64,000 bases of DNA, from positions 1-64,000 of the forward strand of contig JAUXVE010000009.1 in NCBI GenBank assembly GCA_030680415.1. The letters are read 5' to 3'. Shown here in pieces: positions 32,421-41,121 of this stretch. The position numbers and the translations under genes were made by a program. The notes beneath the pieces were generated by a model. That model did no database searches. It saw only the letters and a list, made by a program, of their open reading frames with translations, and was not told the DNA's origin. Source of the stretch: Rubrivivax sp. Its GTDB lineage: Bacteria; Pseudomonadota; Gammaproteobacteria; Burkholderiales; Burkholderiaceae_C. Position 1 is the stretch's first letter. Every line of letters begins with the position of its first letter.

Positions 32421-33497
32421 TCAGTGCGGGAAGGGCCACAGCCGCAGCTTTTCCTTGGCGGTGGACCACAGCCGAGCCAGCCCGTGCGGCTCGACGATGA
32501 GAAAGAAGACGATCAGCACGCCGAAGATCATGAGCTCGGTGTGGCTGACGAGCGCCGTGTCGATCTGCACGCCGACCAGGCTGCCCAGCCACGGCAGCAC
32601 CTGGTTCAGGAAGATCGGCAGGATGACGATGAAGGCGGCGCCGAAGAAGCTGCCCATGATCGAGCCCAGGCCGCCGATGATGATCATGAACAGCAGCTGG
32701 AACGAGCGGTCGATCGAGAACGCCGCCGGCTCCCACGAACCCAGGTGCACGAAGCCCCACAGCGCGCCGGCCACGCCGACGATGAAGCTGCTGACCGCGA
32801 ACGCGCTGAGTTTGGCGTAGACGGGCCGGATGCCGATCACTGCCGCGGCCACGTCCATGTCGCGAATGGCCATCCACTCGCGCCCGATGTGGCTGCGCAC
32901 CAGGTTCTTGGCCGCGATCGCGAAGACGACCAGGATCGCCAGGCACAGCAGGTATTTCTCTTGCGGCGAGTCGATGGGGATGCCGAAGACATCCAGGCTC
33001 GACACCGACACCGAGCCCGACGCGGTGTAGTTGGTGAACCACTTGATGCGCAGGAAGGCCCAGTCCCAGAAGAACTGCGCCGCCAGCGTGGCCACCGCCA
33101 GGTACAGGCCCTTGATGCGCAGTGACGGGATGCCGAACAGCACCCCTGCCAAGGTGGCACAGACACCCCCCATCAACAGCGACAACAGCAGCGGCATGCC
33201 TTCGATGCGGATCGAGAAGTTGTAGGCCGCATAAGCGCCCACGGCCATGAAGGCGCCCGTGCCCAGCGAGATCTGGCCGCAGTAGCCGACCAGGATGTTC
33301 AGGCCCAGCGCCGCCAGCGACAGGATCAGGAACGGGATCAGGATGGCGCGGAACAGGTATTCGTCGGCCAGCAGCGGCACGCCGATGACGGCGAAGGCCA
33401 GCAGCAGCCCGATGGCGATGCGGTCCTGCGTGATCGGGAAGACCTGCTGGTCGGCCCGGTAAGAGGTCTTGAACTGGCCGTTCTCTCTGTACAACAT
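32421..33497 (-). CDS. Branched-chain-type ABC transporter permease (LivM-like)
   Basis: LSLAALGLNILVGYCGQISLGTGAFMAVGAYAAYN...; adjacent livH-like gene. Confidence 0.9.
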   Translation of the reverse strand: MLYRENGQFKTSYRADQQVFPITQDRIAIGLLLAFAVIGVPLLADEYLFRAILIPFLILSLAALGLNILVGYCGQISLGTGAFMAVGAYAAYNFSIRIEGMPLLLSLLMGGVCATLAGVLFGIPSLRIKGLYLAVATLAAQFFWDWAFLRIKWFTNYTASGSVSVSSLDVFGIPIDSPQEKYLLCLAILVVFAIAAKNLVRSHIGREWMAIRDMDVAAAVIGIRPVYAKLSAFAVSSFIVGVAGALWGFVHLGSWEPAAFSIDRSFQLLFMIIIGGLGSIMGSFFGAAFIVILPIFLNQVLPWLGSLVGVQIDTALVSHTELMIFGVLIVFFLIVEPHGLARLWSTAKEKLRLWPFPH

Positions 33498-33500
33498 GGT

Positions 33501-34430
33501 TCAGACCCGATCGATGATCTTCTCGCCGAACAGGCCCTGGGGCCGCACCAGCAGGACGAAGAGAACGAGCACGTAGCCGAACCAGATCTCGATGCCGCCC
33601 CCCAGGTAGGGGCCGATGAAGACCTCGGAGAGCTTCTCTCCCACACCGATGATCAGTCCGCCGACGATGGCGCCCGGCACGCTGGTCAGCCCCCCGAGGA
33701 TCACCACCGGCAGCGCCTTCAGCGCCACCAGGCTCAGCGAGAACTGCACCCCGAGCTTGCTGCCCCAGATGACGCCGGCCACCAGCGCCACGAAGCCGGC
33801 CACGCTCCAGACGATGACCCAGATGCGGTTGAGCGGGATGCCGATACTCTGTGCCGCCTGGTGGTCGTCGGCCACCGCACGCAGCGCACGGCCGGTGGCC
33901 GTCTTCTGGAAGAACAGGCTCAGCAGCGCCACCAGCGCGGCGGCGATGGCCGCGGCGTAGAGGTCTTCCTTGTTGATGAGGATGCCGCCGTCGAAGGTGC
34001 TCTCCATCAGGAAGATCGGATCCTTGGGCAGACCGACGTCGATCTTGTAGATATCGCTGCCGAACAGCGTCTGCCCCGAGCCGTCCATGAAGTAGGCGAT
34101 GCCCAGCGTGGCCATCAGCAGCGTGATGCCCTCCTGGTTGACGAGCTTGCTCAGCACCAGTCTTTCGATCAGCCAGGCGGCCACGATCATCATCGCCATC
34201 GCCACGGCAAACGCCAGCACATTGGCCAGCAGCTTGTTGTCGAAGCCCAGCCACTGCGGGATCCACTCCGAGAAGCGCGCCATCGCCAGGGCCGCCGACA
34301 GCACCATCGCGCCCTGCGCAAAATTGAACACGCCGCTGGCCTTGAAGATGAGCACGAAGCCCAGCGCCACCAGCGAATACAGCATGCCCGTCATGAGGCC
34401 GCCGAGCAGGGTTTCGAGGAAGGGTCCCAT
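33501..34430 (-). CDS. Branched-chain-type ABC transporter permease (LivH-like)
   Basis: LLGGLMTGMLYSLVALGFVLIFKASGVFNFAQGAMVL. Confidence 0.93.
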   Translation of the reverse strand: MGPFLETLLGGLMTGMLYSLVALGFVLIFKASGVFNFAQGAMVLSAALAMARFSEWIPQWLGFDNKLLANVLAFAVAMAMMIVAAWLIERLVLSKLVNQEGITLLMATLGIAYFMDGSGQTLFGSDIYKIDVGLPKDPIFLMESTFDGGILINKEDLYAAAIAAALVALLSLFFQKTATGRALRAVADDHQAAQSIGIPLNRIWVIVWSVAGFVALVAGVIWGSKLGVQFSLSLVALKALPVVILGGLTSVPGAIVGGLIIGVGEKLSEVFIGPYLGGGIEIWFGYVLVLFVLLVRPQGLFGEKIIDRV

Positions 34431-34441
34431 CGCGTTTTACC

Positions 34442-35236
34442 TCAGTGGCTCGTACCGAGGTACGCGCTGATGACGTCGGGGTTGGCGCGCACCTCGGCCG
34501 GGGTGCCGTCGCCGATCTTCTTGCCGTAGTCGAGCACGACGACGCGGTCGCTGATGTCCATCACCACGCTCATGTCGTGTTCGATAAGCACGATCGTGGT
34601 GCCGTATTCGTCGTTCACGTCCAGGATGAAGCGGCTCATGTCCTGCTTCTCTTCCACGTTCATGCCGGCCATCGGTTCGTCCAGCAGCAGCACCTGCGGC
34701 TCCATGGCCAGAGCGCGGCCGAGGTCGACGCGCTTCTGCAGGCCGTAGGGCAGGCGGCCCACGGGCGTCTTGCGGTAGGCCTGGATCTCCAGGAAGTCGA
34801 TGATCTTCTCAACGAATTCGCGCTGCTCGCCTTCCTCGCGCTCGGCGGCACCCCAGCCGAAACCACGTACAGCCTGCTGGAAGATATTGGTCTTCATGCG
34901 CAGGTTGCGCCCGGTCATGATGTTGTCGAGCACGCTCATGCCCTTGAACAAGGCCAGGCTCTGGAAGGTGCGGGCAAAGCCCATCACGGCCACCTGGCGC
35001 GAGTTCATGTTCGAGAAGGTCTTGCCGCGGAAGGTGATGCTGCCTTGCTGCGGCGTGTACACGCCGTTGATGCAGTTGAGCATGCTGCTCTTGCCGGCAC
35101 CGTTGGGGCCGATGATGGCGCGCACCTCGTGCTCGCACACGTTGAAGCTGATGTCGGTGAGTGCCTTCACGCCGCCGAAACTCAGCGAGATATTGTTCAC
35201 CTCGAGGATGACGTCGCCGATCTTGCGGTCCGCCAT
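34442..35236 (-). CDS. Branched-chain-type ABC transporter ATP-binding protein (LivG-like)
   Basis: ISLSFGGVKALTDISFNVCEHEVRAIIGPNGAGKSSMLNCINGVY. Confidence 0.93.
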   Translation of the reverse strand: MADRKIGDVILEVNNISLSFGGVKALTDISFNVCEHEVRAIIGPNGAGKSSMLNCINGVYTPQQGSITFRGKTFSNMNSRQVAVMGFARTFQSLALFKGMSVLDNIMTGRNLRMKTNIFQQAVRGFGWGAAEREEGEQREFVEKIIDFLEIQAYRKTPVGRLPYGLQKRVDLGRALAMEPQVLLLDEPMAGMNVEEKQDMSRFILDVNDEYGTTIVLIEHDMSVVMDISDRVVVLDYGKKIGDGTPAEVRANPDVISAYLGTSH

Positions 35237-35238
35237 GG

Positions 35239-37185
35239 TCAGGCTGCCTTCTTCATGACGGGATACGTCTTGGCGTCGATGATCGTGATCGTCGCCGACA
35301 CGCTGCCGCTGCGCCCGTCCTCGAACTTGACCGCGGTCTCGATGAACTGTTCCGACTTGCCGCCGTACAGCGCGTCGACCAGCACCTGGTACTTGTCGCC
35401 GATGTAGCCGCGGCGCACCTTGCGCGTGCGCGTGAGTTCGCCGTCGTCGGCGTCCAGTTCCTTGTGCAGCACCAGGAAGCGGCTGATCTGGCTGCCGGCC
35501 AGCATGGCGTCGGCCGAGAGGTCGGCGTTGACCTTCTCGACGCACTCGCGCACCAGCTCCAGCACCTCGGGCTTGGCCGCCAGGTCGGTGTAGCCGGCGT
35601 AGGGCAGGTTGCGCTTCTCGGCCCAGTTGCCGACGGCCTCGAAGTCGATATTGACGAAGGCGCAGACCTTCTCGCGCTTGTCGCCGAAGGCCACCGCCTC
35701 CTTGATGAAGGGAAAGAACTTGAGCTTGTTCTCGACATACTTGGGCGCGAACATGGCGCCGTCGCTGGCGCCGCCCATGATGCGGCCGACGTCCTTGGCG
35801 CGGTCGATGATCTTCAGGTGCCCGCCGGCGTCCAGGAAACCGGCGTCGCCGGTGTGGTACCAGCCGTCGGCGGTCAGCACCTCGGCCGTGGCCGCCGGGT
35901 TCTTGTAGTACTCCTTGAGCAGGCCGGCGCTCTTGACGAGCACCTCGCCGTTGTCGGCGACGCGGATCTCCACGCCCTCGATCGGTACGCCCACGGTGTC
36001 GGCCTTGACCTCGTTGTCGGGCTGCAGGCACACGAAGACCGCCGTCTCGGTGCTGCCGTAGAGCTGCTTGAGGTTGACGCCGATCGAGCGGTAGAAGGTG
36101 AAGAGGTCGGGGCCGATGGCCTCGCCCGCGGTGTAGGCCACGCGCACGCGGGAAAAGCCCAGCGTGTTGCGCAGCGGGCCGTAGATGAATTTGTCGCCCA
36201 GCGCATACAGCAGGCGATCGGCGGCGCCGACGGTCTTGCCGTCCATCAGCGCCGGCCCCACGCGCTTGGCCACGTCCATGAAGGTGTGGAACAGCCACTT
36301 CTTCACGCTGCCGGCGTCCTCCATGCGGATCATGACGCTGGTCAGCAGGCCCTCGAAGACCCGCGGCGGCGCGAAGTAGTAGGTGGGCCCGATCTCCTTG
36401 AGGTCGATCATCACCGTGGCCGCCGACTCGGGGCAGTTGACGACGTAGCCGCAGGCCAGCCATTGCGCGTAGCTGAAGATGTTCTGGCCGATCCACGCCG
36501 GCGGCAGGTAGGCCAGCACCTCTTCGGCGTTGCCGAGCTTGTCGAAGCGGGCGCCGGCGCCAGCGCGGTCGAGCAGCGTGAAGTGCGTGTGCACCACCCC
36601 CTTGGGGTTGCCGGTGGTGCCCGAAGTGAAGAACATCGCGGCCACGTCCTGCGGCTGCGCCCTGGCGACCTCGGCGTCGAAGAAACCAGCGTGCGCCTTG
36701 TCGAACGCCTGCCCGGCTTCGATCAGTGCGTCCAGCGAAGCCAATCCGGGTTCGCTGTAGTTGCGCAGCCCGCGCGGGTCGTCGAACCAGATGTGTGCCA
36801 GCAGCGGGCAGCTTTCGCGCACTTCCACCATCTTGTCGACCTGCTCCTGGTCCTCGACGATGGCAAAGCGCACCTCGGCGTTATTGATCGGGAACACGTA
36901 CTCGGTGGTCGCCGCATCCTGGTACAGCGGCACCGGCACCGCGCCCAGCGACTGCACCGCCAGCATGGTGGCGTACAGCCGCGGCCGGTTCTCGCCCACG
37001 ACCACGACATGGTCGTCGCGCACCATGCCGGCCTCGTGCAGGCCGCAGGCGATGTCCCGCACCAGCTGCGCCAGTTCGGCCCAGGTGGTGGTCTGCCAGA
37101 TGCCGTAGACCTTCTCGCGCAATGCCGGCGCCTGGGGGCGTTGCTTGGCGTGGTCCAGCATGAGGCGGGGGAACGTCGTCTGCAC
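35239..37185 (-). CDS. AMP-dependent acyl-CoA synthetase (long-chain fatty-acid-CoA ligase family)
   Basis: AAMFFTSGTTGNPKGVVHTH...LYGSTETAVFVCLQ...GWYHTGDAGFLDAGGHLKIIDRAKD; GTG start. Confidence 0.9.
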   Translation of the reverse strand: MQTTFPRLMLDHAKQRPQAPALREKVYGIWQTTTWAELAQLVRDIACGLHEAGMVRDDHVVVVGENRPRLYATMLAVQSLGAVPVPLYQDAATTEYVFPINNAEVRFAIVEDQEQVDKMVEVRESCPLLAHIWFDDPRGLRNYSEPGLASLDALIEAGQAFDKAHAGFFDAEVARAQPQDVAAMFFTSGTTGNPKGVVHTHFTLLDRAGAGARFDKLGNAEEVLAYLPPAWIGQNIFSYAQWLACGYVVNCPESAATVMIDLKEIGPTYYFAPPRVFEGLLTSVMIRMEDAGSVKKWLFHTFMDVAKRVGPALMDGKTVGAADRLLYALGDKFIYGPLRNTLGFSRVRVAYTAGEAIGPDLFTFYRSIGVNLKQLYGSTETAVFVCLQPDNEVKADTVGVPIEGVEIRVADNGEVLVKSAGLLKEYYKNPAATAEVLTADGWYHTGDAGFLDAGGHLKIIDRAKDVGRIMGGASDGAMFAPKYVENKLKFFPFIKEAVAFGDKREKVCAFVNIDFEAVGNWAEKRNLPYAGYTDLAAKPEVLELVRECVEKVNADLSADAMLAGSQISRFLVLHKELDADDGELTRTRKVRRGYIGDKYQVLVDALYGGKSEQFIETAVKFEDGRSGSVSATITIIDAKTYPVMKKAA

Positions 37186-37267
37186 CTTGTCGTCTCCTGT
37201 GCACAGCGGCCTGCGCGGGCCGCGCTCTTCTCTTGCCGCGGATTCTGTGCAAGACTTTGACGCCAGG

Positions 37268-37285
37268 TTGTCATTGCGACGACAA
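37268..37285. promoter_or_regulatory. Candidate regulator operator TTGTC-N8-GACAA in the divergent synthetase/Crp-Fnr intergenic region
   Basis: Dyad symmetry read directly; lies between divergent starts at 37185 and 37330. Confidence 0.3.
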
Positions 37286-37329
37286 TTACGGGTTTTTACT
37301 GAGAGGCCTTTCCCCCGCATCCGCCAGCC

Positions 37330-38070
37330 ATGGTGCAGCCAGTCTTTCCAACGGCGTCCCACGCCAGTGCCGTCCGGCCTTCGCGGTCGCGCGCGCCGCT
37401 GCCCGAAGAGCTGCGCCAGATCCCGTGGCTCGCCCGGCTGGATGAAGTCGAACGCCAGCGTATCGTCGCCGACCTGCGTGTCGTCGCCGTCGAACCGGGC
37501 GAGCTGGTGTGCCGCGTCGGGCGGCCGGTGACTTATTGGTTCGGCGTCATCGACGGGCTGCTCAAGATGAGCAACGACAGCGCGCTGGGCGTCCCCATCA
37601 CCTTCACCGGCGTGCCCTCGGGCGGCTGGTTCGGCGAAGGCACGGTATTGAAGAACGAGGTCTACCGCTACAACATCCAGGCCCTGCGCAAGAGCACCGT
37701 GGCCGGCATCACCACGGCCACCTTCCACTGGCTGCTCGATCGCAGCATCGGCTTCAACCGCTTCGTGATGAACCAGCTCAACGAGCGGCTCGGCCAGTTC
37801 ATCGGCGCGCGCGAGATCGACCGCCTGACAAGTCCCGACGAACGTGTCGCGCGCAGCCTGGCTGCCCTCTTCCACCCCGTGCTCTACCCGGGCGTGGGCG
37901 AGTTGCTGCGCATCACGCAGCAGGAGCTGGGCTACCTGGTGGGGCTGTCGCGCCAGCGTGTCAACGAGGCGCTGCACGCCTTGCAGGAAGCCGGCGTGAT
38001 TCGCGTCGAGTACGGCGGCGTGCGCGTGCTCGACCTCGAGCATCTGCGCCGCTACCAGCAGCTCGACTGA
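37330..38070 (+). CDS. Crp/Fnr family transcriptional regulator
   Basis: Cyclic-nucleotide-binding fold followed by HTH ITQQELGYLVGLSRQRVNEALHALQEAGVIRVEYGGVRVLD. Confidence 0.9.
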   Translation: MVQPVFPTASHASAVRPSRSRAPLPEELRQIPWLARLDEVERQRIVADLRVVAVEPGELVCRVGRPVTYWFGVIDGLLKMSNDSALGVPITFTGVPSGGWFGEGTVLKNEVYRYNIQALRKSTVAGITTATFHWLLDRSIGFNRFVMNQLNERLGQFIGAREIDRLTSPDERVARSLAALFHPVLYPGVGELLRITQQELGYLVGLSRQRVNEALHALQEAGVIRVEYGGVRVLDLEHLRRYQQLD

Positions 38071-38092
38071 CGCGCTGTCGACGCGTCTGGCT

Positions 38093-38116
38093 CCCTCTCC
38101 CACGCATGGGAGAGGG
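38093..38116. repeat. REP-like palindrome CCCTCTCCCA-CGCA-TGGGAGAGGG
   Basis: 10-bp perfect stem; same core as 26643-26666. Confidence 0.65.
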
Positions 38117-38147
38117 GGTGCGTGCCGCAGGCTGGTATGGTCGCGCC

Positions 38148-39518
38148 ATGCGTGACGTGGAGCCGGACTTCTGGCGCAATCTGCGCGAAGAGCTCGCCGC
38201 CGGCCGCCACTGGGTCGACCGCAGCGTGGTGCTCGGCTATGCCGCCCTCACCGGCGGCGTGGTGGTCGGCTTCACCCTGCTGTCAGAGGCCGCCAGCCAC
38301 GGCTTTGAGCAGCTGCGCGGCGGCCACGCCTGGGCGCCCTGGCTGATGCTGGCCTGGACGCCCCTGCTCACGGTGGCACTGCTGTGGTGGACGCGCCGCT
38401 TCGTGCCCGGCGCCACGGGCTCGGGCATCCCGCAGGTGGTGCGGGCGCTCGACGACGAGTTGCCCGAAGACCAACGCTCGGTGCTGGTCTCGCTGCGCGT
38501 CTCGCTGCACAAGATCGGACTCGTCGCCGGCGGGCTGCTGGCCGGGCTGTCGATCGGGCGCGAGGGGCCGACGGTTCAGGTGGGCGCCGGCGTCATGGCC
38601 CATGCGAAACGCTGGCTGTCGCCACAGTCCGGCATCGACAGCCACGACCTGATGGTGGCTGGCGCCGCGGCCGGCATCGCCGCGGCCTTCAACACACCGC
38701 TGGGGGGTGTGATCTTCGCGCTGGAGCAGCTCTCGCGCCGGCGCAGCATCTCGCACAGCTCGCTGGTCATCGTCAGCATCGTGCTCGCCGGCCTGGTGGC
38801 GGTGGCGATGTTCGGCAACAACTCCTACTTCGGCGAACTGCGCGTGCAGCATCTGGGCTGGTCGCTGCTCGGCCCGGGCTTGCTGGTCGCACTGGTGGCG
38901 GGGCTGGCCGGGGGCTTGTTCTCGCGCCTGGTCGTGGTTTCGGCGCGCGGCCTGCCCGACCGCTTCAGCCGCTGGCGCGCCAGCCATCCGCTGCGCTTTG
39001 CCGCCGGCTGCGCCTTTGCGGTGGCGGTGATCGGCCTCGTCACCGGCGGCACCACGGCGGGCGCCGGCTATGCGCCGACGCGTGCGCTGCTCGAGGGCCA
39101 GGCGGAACTGCCCGGCGTCTACACCCTCCTCAAGTTCTGCGCCACCTGGCTCTCCGCCTGGACCGGTGTGCCGGCGGGTGTGTTCGCTCCGTCGCTGGCC
39201 ATCGGTGCCGGCATCGGCAACGACGTGGCGCTGCTCACGCGCGTCGGCCCGCAGGCCGCGATCCCGCTCATCGCGCTGGGCATGGTCGGTTTCCTGGCCG
39301 CCACCACGCAGGGGCCGATCACCGCCTTCATCATCGTCATGGAAATGGTCTCGGGCCACGCCATGGTGCTGAGCCTGATGGCCTGCTCCCTGCTGGCCAG
39401 CGGCGTGGCACGCCTCATCACGCGGCCGATGTACCTGGAGCTGGCGGCGCTGCTGCTGCCGCCATCCCCGCCGCCGGCTGCCGCAGCGGCGTCGGCATCC
39501 GACGGGAGAACAACATGA
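38148..39518 (+). CDS. ClC family chloride channel/transporter
   Basis: GATGSGIPQV...GLSIGREGPTVQVGAG...WTGVPAGVFAPSLAIGAGIG. Confidence 0.92.
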   Translation: MRDVEPDFWRNLREELAAGRHWVDRSVVLGYAALTGGVVVGFTLLSEAASHGFEQLRGGHAWAPWLMLAWTPLLTVALLWWTRRFVPGATGSGIPQVVRALDDELPEDQRSVLVSLRVSLHKIGLVAGGLLAGLSIGREGPTVQVGAGVMAHAKRWLSPQSGIDSHDLMVAGAAAGIAAAFNTPLGGVIFALEQLSRRRSISHSSLVIVSIVLAGLVAVAMFGNNSYFGELRVQHLGWSLLGPGLLVALVAGLAGGLFSRLVVVSARGLPDRFSRWRASHPLRFAAGCAFAVAVIGLVTGGTTAGAGYAPTRALLEGQAELPGVYTLLKFCATWLSAWTGVPAGVFAPSLAIGAGIGNDVALLTRVGPQAAIPLIALGMVGFLAATTQGPITAFIIVMEMVSGHAMVLSLMACSLLASGVARLITRPMYLELAALLLPPSPPPAAAAASASDGRTT

Positions 39519-41062
39519 AACCCTGGCTGGCGCGTGTCCTGCATCGAGCCGTGCGCTGGGTCGGCAAGCGGCTCGGCCCGCACGAGCCCATGCCTGGCGG
39601 CGAGACACCGGTGCTGCCGGCGGCGTCGTTCGACGCACTGCCGCCCAAGGCCTGCGTGACGGTGGTGATCCCGGCGCTGAACGAGGCCAGGCGCATCGCC
39701 GGCGTCGTCGCCTATGCGCTGGCCGACCCGGCCACCGCCGAAGTGGTGGTGGTCGACGACAGCTCGATCGACGACACCGCGGCGCTGGCCCGCGCCGCCG
39801 GCGCGCGCATCGTCACCAGCTCCATGCTCGGCAAGGGCCCGTCGATGCACGACGGCATGCTGGCCGCCCAGTGCGAGATCGTGGCCTACCTCGATGGCGA
39901 CCTCGCCGGCCTGCGCCCCGGCATCATCGGCGACCTCTGCCGCCCGCTGCTGCGCAACGAGGCCGACTTCGTGAAGGCCCGCTTCGGCCGCGGCGGCGGC
40001 CGCGTCACCGAGCTCACCGCCAAGCCCATGCTGAAGGTCTTCTTCCCCGAACTGGCCGGCTTCGGCCAGCCGCTGGGCGGCATCATCGCGGCGCGGCGCT
40101 CGCTGCTGCAGCAACTGGCCTTCGAAGACGGCTACGGCGTCGACATCGGGCTGCTGGTCGACGCCCACCGCGCCGGCGCGCGGCTGGCCGAGGTCGACAT
40201 CGGCTCGCTCGAGCACGACAGCCAGCCGCTGCACGACCTCACGGTGATGGCCAACGAGGTCTCGCGCGTGATCTACACGCGGGCCCGTGCCGCCGGCCGG
40301 CTGCACGCCGAGCAGATCAGCGCCATGTTCGAAAGCCAGCGCCAGGCCGCGTCGGCGCTGGACTACATCCTGACACGGCGACGCGGGCGCCAGCGCCTGC
40401 TGCTGCTGGACATGGACGGCACGCTCACCACCACCCGCTTCGCGCTCGAACTGGCACGCGCCACCGGCCAGGAGGCGGCGCTGATGGAGATGCTGGACAA
40501 CGCCGAGGACGACGCCGCCACGCGCAGCGAACGCATCGCGGCGCTGTTCCGCTTCGTGCACAGGCAGCAGTTCGAGCGCGTGGCGCGTGCAGCGCCGCTG
40601 CGCCCGGGCGTGATCGAGTTCGTCAACCGCATGCGGCGTGCCGGCTTCATGGTCGGCGTGCTCAGCGACAGTTACTTCGTCGCCGCCGACATCGTGCGCC
40701 GGCGGGTCTTCGCCGATTTCGCGCTGGCGCACACGATGCAGTTCGACGCCGACGTCTGCAGCGGCCACGTGCGCCTGAACACGGCATTCCAGCCGCTGGC
40801 CGAAGGCGACGGTGAGCCGGTGTGCAAGAGCCATGTGCTGCGCCGCTTCAGGGCCGACGACGGCGGGCCGCCGCTGCTGGAGTGCTGGGCCGTTGGCGAC
40901 AACCTCAACGACCTCGGCCTGATGCGCCTGGCCGACCGCGCCTTCGCCATCGATCCCAAAGCGGCGGCGCTGCGCGGCGAGCCGGGGGTGGTCGTGATCC
41001 AGTCCTTCGAAGAGCTGCTGCCGCTGGTGCCCGAGCCGCCGGCGCAGCGTGAGGGCGCCTGA
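39515..41062 (+). CDS. Fusion enzyme: GT2-fold/GpgS-like glycosyltransferase + HAD-IB (SerB-like) phosphatase
   Basis: VTVVIPALNEARRIAGVV...VVVVDDSSIDDTA...GKGPSMHDGML...YLDGDLAG...GGRVTELTAKPML...QPLGGIIAARR then LLLLDMDGTLTTTRFA...SDSYFVAADIV...AVGDNLNDLGLM; overlaps the ClC stop (ATGA). Confidence 0.8.
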   Translation: MKPWLARVLHRAVRWVGKRLGPHEPMPGGETPVLPAASFDALPPKACVTVVIPALNEARRIAGVVAYALADPATAEVVVVDDSSIDDTAALARAAGARIVTSSMLGKGPSMHDGMLAAQCEIVAYLDGDLAGLRPGIIGDLCRPLLRNEADFVKARFGRGGGRVTELTAKPMLKVFFPELAGFGQPLGGIIAARRSLLQQLAFEDGYGVDIGLLVDAHRAGARLAEVDIGSLEHDSQPLHDLTVMANEVSRVIYTRARAAGRLHAEQISAMFESQRQAASALDYILTRRRGRQRLLLLDMDGTLTTTRFALELARATGQEAALMEMLDNAEDDAATRSERIAALFRFVHRQQFERVARAAPLRPGVIEFVNRMRRAGFMVGVLSDSYFVAADIVRRRVFADFALAHTMQFDADVCSGHVRLNTAFQPLAEGDGEPVCKSHVLRRFRADDGGPPLLECWAVGDNLNDLGLMRLADRAFAIDPKAAALRGEPGVVVIQSFEELLPLVPEPPAQREGA

Positions 41063-41121
41063 AGGTGCCGGGCCGCGCGCGGCGCAGGCTTGCCGGCACA
41101 CGGCGCGGCTGACGGCAGGGC

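Noticed and set aside
27910-37185. liv-type ABC operon with PaaK- and FadD-like ligases as a novel pathway
   Set aside because: This arrangement (acyl-CoA synthetase with LivGHMKF-type transporter) is, to my knowledge, common in beta-proteobacteria; only the hairpin clusters around livF were kept as notable.
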